Shown one piece after another: positions 23,155-35,100 of a stretch of DNA of 64,000 nt. The DNA lies in assembly GCF_036588685.1 (NCBI RefSeq), contig NC_086384.1, forward strand, positions 9,376,195 to 9,440,194, written 5' to 3'. Made by a program: the position numbers and the translations under genes. The notes beneath the pieces were generated by a model, which searched no databases, was not told the DNA's origin, and was given only the letters and a program-made list of their open reading frames with translations. How positions within the stretch are numbered: the first letter of the stretch is position 1; each line of letters begins with the position of its first letter. The stretch comes from Mytilus trossulus (taxonomy: Eukaryota; Mollusca; Bivalvia; Mytilida; Mytilidae).

Positions 23155-26100
23155 CTAAAGGAATCACATGGACATTTTTTTTTTGCCCCTAAGTTCTAAT
23201 TAAACGTTAAATAGTTACATGCCGAAATATTTGGAGTTACATTTGAACTACTCTTCAAACGGATATAGGGTTGTGTAGAAAGCAAATAAAAACGTATCCG
23301 ATAATGTTTTGCTTAAACATTCTTATGTTTCTTAATGTTTGCATTACATCATATTATTTAAGGGGACTAACATTGTAGACGTCAAATGAACGATATCCTT
23401 TTCACCAAATATATATATATGTGTAGCTGTTTCTTCACAACAATATAACCTTAATTTGATATATGTAGTGACATGTTAAAAGACATACGTTATATAATGA
23501 TTTACTGTTGTCCCAATTATGTATACATAGCTTATTAACTCAATCTGTTGAAGACCCGTTGGTGGTCTTCGGCTGTTTTCTATTGTTTCTCTGCAACAGT
23601 TCCCGTATCCATTCGCAATTATATCTTATAACATATATTTCCGTTAGTATATGATTTTTATTATATTATTTTCAAATATTTTTTACAAAATGAAGCAATA
23701 ACTTTTCATATCTTGATACTAATTTACATACTGAAAATAAAGCATATTAACTGCATATACAACAAATATGGCATAATGTTCGGGCTTATACAACTGAGAG
23801 GTTTATCAAGCTATAAAATCAGATTGAATCCACCATTTTCTACATAAGAAAATGTCTGCTACAAGTCAGGAATATGTTATCCATCGGTTTGATGTTTTTT
23901 TGCCTCTAGTATTGCCATTTTATTAGGGACTTTCTGTATTGAACATTCCTCGGAGTTCAGTTTTTTTGTGATTTTACTTTTTTCTTCATCAATCAGCCAT
24001 TTTGTTTCTATATCTTTGATGTTGTGACCTGTGCATATATATACAAATCTGTTTTAAATGTCGTTTACAACTGTGCTGGTTCTATAGTGCTATGCTAGAT
24101 CCTTGTTTTGCTTAAAACGAATGTGATTTTCAATATGAATTATAATTTTTACAATTGATGAAATAATACATACTGTACCATTACAAGTTAAATTAGTTAA
24201 ATGTTTAAACACTTGATTTATTATTTACCTATACTGCTTCGAAGGTTCAAAAACGTCTTGGGAGGACTAGCCTTTTCATCAGTGTCCGATAATTGCGTTT
24301 CTTGATTCGGACCTTTAAAATAAGGTAAACCATAAATCGTGGTAAATTTAGAGATAACAAAATTGAAAAGAATGTTTGATTTTGAGATAACTGTGAAATA
24401 GGAACACCTTCATATAAAATCTATCGAAGATGGATATTTTTCTGACTATATATTGCTTTGTATATCACATACGTATGGGATACATTTGTCTTCTTTATAA
24501 CACTCAATCGTTAATTGCTGTCATTTTCTGCCGTAAGATTGTTATTTTTGATGATAATTTTCATTCAAATTTTAATGACAAATCTTTACTTGGAGATATA
24601 TTTTTGTCTGATTATATATTTTTGTTTTATTCATGAAAAAACTTTTGAAGAGCTATTCTTTTCTAAATGTTTCTTTTCATTCATGACTATTTTTCTGTTG
24701 GTTCGTTCTTGTGGTGTCTTCAATTTTGAGTTTGTAAAATATTTATGTGTTTGCAGCGCAGAACAGGTTTTCGAAATTTTTCTAAAATATAAATATATAG
24801 CTAGAGGTTTGCACTGTTCTTAATTCATTATTCGGAATAACACCATTTTTATTCATTACTTGTTGAATATAAGATTACAATGTGTGCTCTGGGCAAAAAT
24901 ATTTCAACTGATAACTTACACATGTTATAATCAACCTCTAAAGGATTTCTTTCCGTCTGTACATGACCGACATTCATACTTAATAATCTGTTGATGCCTT
25001 CGCTAGCGTCTTCACTGTTGGCCATTTCTAAAAAGAAAATATTGACATCATATAATTATTGGTGGATATCAACTGTCGAAGGGCTTGATGAAAATTCTGC
25101 CAAAGTAGTACATATAATTGACAATGTGTCACTGCGACTTAAAACATTCTGTAAATGAGCTATGTGAGTATTCAATCATACAATAATAGTATTCATTGTT
25201 GAAACAAATTAAATCGTTGTCTGTTGTTAACAACATCATTAACAGTACTTTTATTCTTAGAAAAGTGTACTCGCCAACATAAGTGTGTTAACCGTTATGG
25301 AATATCTGTTTCACAGTTGATAACAAAAATGTTCCAATTGTCGTACACACAACTGCCTTCTCTTTACCTCGAATGTGATCTATTGAATTATACTTATATG
25401 ATCTGGAATAGTTGGGTAATAACACTAAAAAAATGTACCAATCAGGTGGAAATGGCTTTTATGACTCATCAGATCGCCACAAAGCTCCCTAACAAAACAA
25501 AAAAAAAGTCGAATTTATGTTTCCGGTTTGTTAGCCATAAGTTATTCCTTACTTATTTGACAGATAACATGTATGAGTTTTTTCCACACTTGTTCAAATA
25601 CGTAAGAAATTATACCTTATCCGAACCACTGTATGTGTATAGTTTAACACACATTGACATTTAAAAGGCCTAAACTGATGTCTCTCCAAATCGAATATTG
25701 ATGTTCGGACAACAATAGTACTTCCTAACCATCAACCGATAGAGCAGTGACCTTTTGTAATTAAATTGAAGACTTTCCCTGTATCCTGCTCTGACATGTA
25801 ATATTTTGTATTGTATGTAAATATTCCAAATCAAGTTTTTTAATATGATTTTTTTTTATCTCACACGGTTAACACTCATAATGTCATTGGAAAAACAAAC
25901 AATGAGTCATGAACTAAGGGATGCCAGTTGTTTAACTTGCAAAGAAAGACAGACATGTATTGACACACACTTTTCCTTTGCTTTTAGTATGTTTTTGCTG
26001 TGCATAAACTTATGCAAGTTGGTTCTTGGATGGATACCCCTTTTGTCCGGATGCTTCTAATGCTATACAGTTTATTACATATTTTGTTTTGACATTTCAT

Positions 26101-29100
26101 GTTGGTATAATTGTTGCCAATGTCTAATTTCCAAAAAGCTTGAAAATAAATTAAACTATTATACAAACTGTATTTTATTTTAATCGACAATCGTTGGTTT
26201 AAGAAATACATAAAATCATTTAATTATATGAAAAGAATGTTGCTTTTAGAAATGATTTTGAACCGATTGATTTGGGAATATAGAAGACTGTATAAATACA
26301 CTAGACTTTCTTTGTATGTGTCTGATATAATGATTTTTTAAAAACTATACATGTATGGTTTGAGGTTTAAAGTTGTACGTATACGTTTGCTTATAATTAT
26401 TTAAATCAACCACATCTTAACTTAGGTGGATAGTTGAATAATGGGCTTCTTACATTTTATAGGTAAAATCATATTCGGATGATGTTTGTATTTTCGAATT
26501 GACTTTTGGTATGCCACACAAGGGAAACTTTAGAACTTCATATCACTCTTAATGTACATTATCATAACAAGCTATAGCATTAATATTACCTGTCTTATTC
26601 TTTTTTTTGAAATAGACAAATATGACTACTGAGATTATGACAACCACAACTACCAATACTGCCAAAAATCTAGGAAAAAGAAAATGTGTATCAGTAGTTG
26701 CTGTTTTATCTATAAAACATTCGTTAAGCTGGCAATAAAATTCATAATGTGCACAAAACTCTGTATGTTTTAGAGTGAAAATCCAATAGTCTAGAAACTG
26801 CTCTTTTTAAATATGCACAATAATTGTATCTAAAAACATGAACATTCATCTCCCTTGTTTTGTTTTGATATTTGTTAACTCATAATAAAGTGACATACTT
26901 TTATCTAAATTAAAATATTCGTACACATAAGTCGTCAAACAAACATAAACCAAGGTAAAGTTTTGTGTTTTAGTGCACATATTATAAATGTTGGAAATGA
27001 AAGACGGAAACGTTGTTAACACATTAGTTTCCTGAACTATCGTTTCAAACCTTAACGGCTGTATAATGTAGTTACCTCGACAAAACCTGATAATTTCATA
27101 ATCGTTTTTTAATGAATTCATAACTTATACTCCTATAAAGCAGAATTTATCCAAGGGCTTGTAAAGAAAGGAGAAAAGAAATTAGCCCAGTCTTTCACCT
27201 TTCGGTATATTGATGATGTACTGTTTCTTAATAATAACAGATTCAGTGATCTCTTACATTTAATATATCCAAGTAAACTTTAAATTAAAGATACTACCGA
27301 CACAGATAAATCTGCTTCATATAGACCCTTTTCTAAAAATGACTACTGATGGTAGGTTGAATACAAAATTTGTACGCGATGATTTTAATTTTCCTATAGC
27401 CAACACTCCATTTCTGTGTAGCAACATCCCAGCGGCACCAGCATATTGAGTATATGTGTCTCAATGGATACTTTACTCTAGTGCTCGCTCAAAATATGTT
27501 GATTTTGTTGAACGAGGAATACTGCTTTCTCAAAAGTTGCTAAGACAGGGCTATGAATCCATCAAATTAAGCTAGGTCATCACTAAAGTAATTTTACAGT
27601 CGCCATCATGAGCTGATTGGCCATTATGACACAAGTGGGTTAGAAATCATATCTGATATTTTTCCTCAGTCTGAATAACCTTGCATCATTACTGAACTGA
27701 ACAAAGAAATAGCACGACGGATGCCGTATACGATGCAGGAAATACTTACCCTTCCGAAGCACCTGATTTCACTCCCGTTTTTTAGTGGAGTTCGTGTTGT
27801 TTCTTAATTATCATTTATAACTGTTGATGTATATGTTTTTATCTATTACAATCAACTGAATTGATGTTTTTATAAGATAACATATAAAATGTTGATTAAA
27901 AAGTGAAAGTTTGAACTGTTTGATGATTTAATTTTTGTCTATTTAATTTTTGGAAAAAGGTTGTATAATGGCAAAATAAAATTCAAGATAAAGTTTCAAC
28001 TTATACTGAAGTTTTTGAAAACTGTGCTCTACACTATACGCAAAATTCTTTTCAAATCTCGAGAGTCACAATTTTTGTATACAATTTACATCAGTAGCAC
28101 TATACACACAATTCTTTACAAAACTCGAGAGTGACAATTTTTTATACGATTTTGATCAGTAGCGAGTGTATTCCCCACGCTTCTGGAAAAGTTCATCCAC
28201 ACGTCGTCTCATGCTTTGAACTAAGCTTATTTATGTTAACAGGAATAATTTGCCATTCTCCCATTAAGGCTGATCGTAATACATGTAAATTCAAGGCATA
28301 TGGTCAATTCCATCCTGGCGTAAATAATCTGAAACAATGATTGCTCTGTATGGCCTAGCAATCGTCCACGAATATTGGTCTATTTGCAAGATTGTGATTG
28401 TCAAAATGAGGCACACATCCTGGATGATGTTATATCGATATTTTTGACCAGTCATAGTCCCATCCAGAACATAAAGGACCATTTTGCAGTCGAAAAATAA
28501 AATATTCTCAAACAGTCCACCCCCTTTAACAAACGCTGTAGTTCCAAGGATGGCACAATTTAGTATGCGGTTAACAGTTACATCTTATTGCACGACACTT
28601 GCAAGGAAAACACGTGTATATAGCTTTAGAAAACCTGTGTTCAAGGTACCTAGCGAGTAATAAAATATATACCTTATTTATTACCTGTCGATTAACAAAA
28701 GATTAACGAAATTTTTGGAAACAAAGCAATATCAAATTTAATTTAAAAAAAACAACTAGAGGCTCTCAAAAGCCTGTGTCGTTCACCTTGGTTTATGTGC
28801 ATATTAAACAATGGACACAGATAAATTCAAAAACAAAATTGTGTTTTGGTGATGGTGATGTATTTGTAGATCTTACTTTACTGAACATTTTTTGTTGCTA
28901 CAATTATCTCTTCTTGTTGCTACAATTATCTCTTTCTATAATGAAGTGACCCAGTAATTACAGTGGAAATATTTTCTAAAAATCTACCAAAAATTTATGA
29001 AAAATGTAAAAAAATTACTATAAAGGGCAATAACTCCAAAAGGGGTCAACTGAACATATCAGTCGTGTTGACTTATTTGTAAACCTTACTTTGCTGAACA

Positions 29101-32100
29101 TTATTGCTGTTTACTGTTTATCTCTATCTATAATATTATTCAAGATAATAACCAAAAACAGCAAAATTTCCTTAAAATTACCAATTCAGAGGCAGTAACC
29201 CAACAACGAGTTGTTCGATTCATCTGAAACTTTTAAGCCAGATAGATCTTGATCTGATAAACAATTTAACTCCATGCCAGATTTGCTCTTAATGCTGTGG
29301 TTTTTGAGTTATAAGCCAAAAACTGCATTTTACCCCTATGTTCTATTTTGAGCCATGGCGGCCATCTTGGTTTATTGTCCGGGTCACCGAACACAATTTT
29401 TAAACAAGATACCAAAGTGATGATTGTAGGCAGGTTTGGTTTAATTTGGCCAAGTAGTTTCAGAGAAGAAGATTTTTGTAAAAGATTACTAAGGTTTATG
29501 AAAAATGGTTAAAAATTTACTAAAAAGGGCAATAACTCCTGAAGGGATCAACTGACCATTTTGGTCATGTTGACTTATTTGTAAATCTTATTTTGCTAAA
29601 CAATATTGCTGTTTACAGCTTATCTCTATTTATAATATTATTCAAGATAATAACCAAAAACAGCAAAATTTCCTTAAAATTACTAATTCAGGGGCAGCAA
29701 CCCAACAACCGGTTGTTAGATTCATCTAAAACTTTCAGGGCAGATAGATCTTGACCTGATAAACAATTTAACTTAATGTCAGATTTGCTCTTTATGCTTT
29801 GGTTTTTGAGTTATAAGCCAAAAACTGCATTTTACCCCTATGTTATATTTTTAGCCATGACGGCCATCTTGGTTGGTTGACCGGGTCAACGGACACAATT
29901 TTCTAACTAGATACCCCAATGATGATTGTGGGCAAGATTGGTTTAATTTGGCCCAGTAGTTTCAGAGGAGAAGATTTTTATAAAAGATAACTAAGATTTA
30001 CGAAAAATGGTTAAAAATTGACTATAAAGAGCAATAACTCCTAAAGGGTTCAACTGACCATTTTGGTCATGTTGACTTATTTGTAAATCTTATTTTGCTG
30101 AACATTTTTGCCTTTACAGTTTATCTCTTTCTATAATACTATGCAAGATAATAAATAAATTTGGTGTATTTACTGTCTTCTGATTGGTTAAAATTATTAG
30201 TTTTATTTTCAATGTTGTCAATTTTGATGGCGACACGCCCACTCTGACGTTGTGTATTCATACGCCAACATGTGTGTACGTTGTTATTGTTAATATAAAT
30301 AATATAAAAAGATCTTTGAGCCTTATTTTTGATAGAAATTTATTTATAATAAATGGCAATAATTTATTTTGATTTTATTGAACCATAAAACTAATTTTTG
30401 ACTCTTCACATTTTACATAATCCGCTTCGCGGATTATTCAATGTGAAGAGTCAAAAATTAGTTTTATGGTTCAATAAATTCAAAATAGATAATAGCCATT
30501 CATTAAATAAATAAAAACAGCAAAATTTCCTTAAAATTACAAATTCAGGGGCAGCAACCTAACAACGGGTTGTTCGATTCATCTGAAATTTGAACAGCAG
30601 TTAGATCTTACTCTGATAAACAATTTTACTTCAGTCAGATTTGCTCTAAATGCTTTGGTTTTTGAGTTATTAGCCAAAAACTGCATTTTACCCCTATGTT
30701 CTATTTTTAGCCACGGTGGCCATCTTAGATGGCTGACCAGGTCAACGGACATAACTTTTTAACTAGATACCCTAATGATGATTGTGGCCAAGTTTGGTTT
30801 GATTTGGCCCAGTACGTAGTTTCAGAGGAGAAGATTTTTGTAAAAAGGTAACGACGACGACGGACGACGACGGACGCCGGACGCAAAGTGATGGGAAAAA
30901 CTCACTTGGCCCTTCGGGCCAGGTAAGCTAAAAATATGGAAGGAAAAACATTTAGGTGTTGCATAACTTTGGGCGTGGTGTATATATTACAATGACTATT
31001 TAATTGAGTGACAAAACTTAACCTGTTGTCACTTTCATTGTGGTGTGCCTTTAAAACAACTATACATGGAACTAGTATTATATTCGAAAAGGAATGTACC
31101 GAAACTGTGACGTTTTTCGTGAAATTCACTAGTATATGAAAATATTACCAAATTTGTTATTTTAATAAGAACAATAACATTCACCTATTCTAAGGAATAC
31201 ACTAAACATTGTGTATATGTATTTTTGGCTTGAAATGTCTTGGTTTGAGAATTCCTGATAAAGGTGTATCTCTTCGAATCACACAATTTATATAGTATTC
31301 TTTTTGTCTGACAAGCAGACAAAAAAGATGGTTGCAGGGAAAGGATACACATTCGTGGTAATTTATACCAATCAACAAAAACACCCTAGCCTTTTTTAAC
31401 AGCTTATTCAAACAATGTTCCTGGACTCTTAATATAAGTAATGCTAGCATTTTTTTCCAACTAATTCCTATGTTTAAACTGTTTAGAAAGTTCTATCAGT
31501 CCGGGAATGTATTTTATCTGACAAATTTTGAGCTTTAAAAAACTGTTTTCGTCGTGAAGGACTGTTTATTCCCGAGGTAGGATGTTTAAATTTTGTATTC
31601 CATGGTATATAAGTAATAGGTAACTTGTATTTTACCTGTTAAATGTATGTATCAATCTTACACTTTACCTTACTATTAAAACTAAAAAATAACGTTATGC
31701 TTATGTCATTATCAGACTTTTATTTGTATTTTGTATTGATTTTTTTCTACATCAGTTGTGTAATCATATCTAAGAAAATGGATTACATAACTGAACGTGA
31801 TGGACCTAAATAATCATTACGTTGAACCATTGTTTATATTTGAATTGCGTTGACAATTAATAAAATATAATGGCCCTGAAATCCACTATGATAAAACTAG
31901 ATTTAAAGTTGTTCCCATTCGTTCCGTTGGTTGATTAAGTCCAGCATTTCATGTTGTCAGTATGGAAATCTCTTTGCTTTTTAAATTAAGCTTAGATTTC
32001 GGTTTTATTGAAAGAGTAAGTGTTGATGCTCAAGCAGTGAACTTAGTTATTCAACATTTAAAACATTCTTCTTTAAAAGAGTGACGAAAGATACCAAAGG

Positions 32101-35100
32101 GACAGTCAAACTCATAAATCGAAAATAAACTGACAACGCCATGGCCAAAAGGAAAAAGACAATCAGACAAACAATAATACACATGACACAACATAGAAAA
32201 CTAGGGGTGATCTCAGTTGCTCCGGAAGGGTAAGCAGATCCTGCTCCACATATGGCACCCGTCGTGTTTCCTATGTGATAACAAATCTGTTAAACAGTTC
32301 ATTTCAATAGGTCATATTCATGAAAGGGAAGAGGATATAGTTACGAAGTAAGGAACATATCCGATATCATTTGTAAATGGACTGTTATGCATGATGAATT
32401 ACTTACGATAAAGCTATTGCGAATTCTGTTGGAATAACATGTTTACTTTCTTGGCTACTATCATCTTCTGTTTTTTCTTCAAAAGAATACACTTACACAG
32501 TAGAAGATATTGATGCTAGTCTAAACAAATTGCTATTTTTTTTAACACTCAATTGTAAGATATATTTTACAAAGATGACAAATAATGTTACGTAAGTTAT
32601 TCACTGGGTTTGTTAAAAGCGGAATAACTACAGACAGTAAATTGGGGTTCTTCTTTGAACATCTTTATTCTATCCTAACCGAAGTATTAAACACTGTAAA
32701 AAATATTACAGAGCAGAGAAAAGCCTAAGGATATGTTTGTGTAGTTTTATACAGCCCATGATCGGATCAGCAAATATACAGTTGGTCAATCATTTAGAAC
32801 ATATCCAAGTTAAGTATAATATGCACTGGGTGTTTAAAAGTATTGAATCAATAATTGCATTAATCTAATCAAAATGCAACAGTAATGGAAGTGAGAATAA
32901 ACAAAGTACCAACACAAGAATTGGAATGACACAAGCCAATGAAATTATGTTTTTGTCATCATTTCATTATTTTTATATATAGTATTACTTGTTTGATTCG
33001 TTCGTGGATGTGTTACTGAAAAGCTATAACACCATTTTCGATTTTACAAACTAGCCAACACATTTACTAACTTTTATCATCGGTACAAGGACATCATCTG
33101 TAAATATAAGTCAACATGCAGATGCAGGTTTTTTCACTTCCAATCATCTATTGTAATATTTTACACAAAGTAAAAAAATGGCACATTAACCTCAAACATT
33201 AAACAAACCTTAAAACAGACGTTTTAAGAAGGAATATTGTATTTGTTTTCTGTATTCTACATTGGCTAGATGTAAAAAGGTCTCAGAATTTTATTTTTTT
33301 ATTTTGTCGCATTTTTGCGTCTGTCTGAAGTCAGGACAATCATGTCTCTGTAGGTCATGTACGTTTTCTTTAACTTTATATTATTTATATGGTTTAAAGT
33401 TAAATGTGTTGTCCATTGTCACTGAAGAAGTACATTTTCCGGATTCTCGTCTCTCTAACACATTTCCTATATCCATTTTCAAGTTAAAAATAAATATGTT
33501 TAACGCATAGTATAAGTGAGATTATAAAACACTACAGATTAAATCAACACAAATGGTATACAAATCAAGTAGTCAAACAAAAATAGAAATGTAAAAAAGC
33601 ACAAGCATCCAGGCTCCATTTGCAAGCACTAAACTGGCATGCACTGCTTTTTTGGACCCATGATTCTCCCAACTAGTTAAATAATCAATATTTTCTATGC
33701 AACTCGTTCCAGATTTGTACAGCATTATAGCCAAATAATTCTAAAACATACCTAGTAGTTCTGACTCCCTACAGTACTGCTTCTTCACTTTATCTAAAAT
33801 TATAATTCTGATTTTTTATATCAATTACATCATGTACATAACTTGATCTTTGTATTATGGATTGTATCTAAATCTTGTTTCATAGTTTTTATTCACCTTA
33901 TTCATAAATAGGCAATAATTTCAGTAGTTTATTGTTTGAGCTGTAGTATTATAATCTTCATAGACTATTTTTTAGGAATTTGTCCATTTTAAAAGAAAGA
34001 TGATAACATGAATGATTTGTATGCTGTGAAAATGCATATCTTATTTTAAAATGAGGATATTCGTTTTACCATATCTATATAAAACATATGACTTTCACAT
34101 ATTTTAAATAGATAATTGTTAAAGTTTGAGCCCATATCTATAGTAACACCAGCACGTTTAACATTATCTATATTTTCTCCATTTGAGTTGAATGTCAATT
34201 TATATATGTAGGACTTAAATCTATTGCGGGTTCCAAATCTATAGCAGATTCCCTTATCTATGGAAAATGTGATGTTTCAAACGCCAAAGAACTCAAATCT
34301 ATGGTAATTTTTTTCCCCCTCAAATCTATGGCAGATCTTTGAAATGCGTCACAATTGAATAACGCCATATTACATCATCGCTCCTGCAAACTGACAACAA
34401 TTTTATGACGTCACATTTGCTATAAATTAGGAATCTGCCATAGATTTGGAACCCACCATAAATTAAAGTCATACATATACACATATATTTGTTTTCCAAT
34501 GGCAATTACCTGGTGTCTGTCAGGAATATTACTGTACCCTTATCATCATCTCTATATGGTACAATACCATCATATTTATAAGTTAGGTTTTGTTGTATTA
34601 AAACAAATACGTCATTTATGAAGATCTGTAAGGGAACTGGATCGTAGATGGACCGTTTTGGTACACTTCACGAAAAAGAGAGGCGAAAGATATTAAACGG
34701 ACATTCAAACTTCGAGTCGAAAATAAACTTATATTGCCTCTGACAAACAAAAGAAAAAGACAAATAAACGTATATAGAACACACATTAGAACACGAGAGA
34801 CTGAGCACACGAACTCCACCAATATCTAGGTGGAATATAGTGGATCCATCATTTTAATTAGTGCCTACTCCATTAGAACAACGTAACAAGTGACAGCTCT
34901 ACGACAAATCCATACATCGGATAACCACGGCTAAACACACATTTCATATTCAAAATTATTCTAAATATCTGCACAATAATGTTGAATCTACAAATTTGCA
35001 ATACTCGAACGTATGTTCTTTCCTCAATGAGATTCGAACTTATGTTATTCGGATGGAGAATTGTCTCATTGGCACTCACACCACATCTTCCTATATCTAT

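Noticed and set aside
24515..24823. Plus frame of 102 codons, strongly hydrophobic
   Set aside because: Lies in an intron between two supported minus exons, and has the composition of AT-rich noise without splice or start context.
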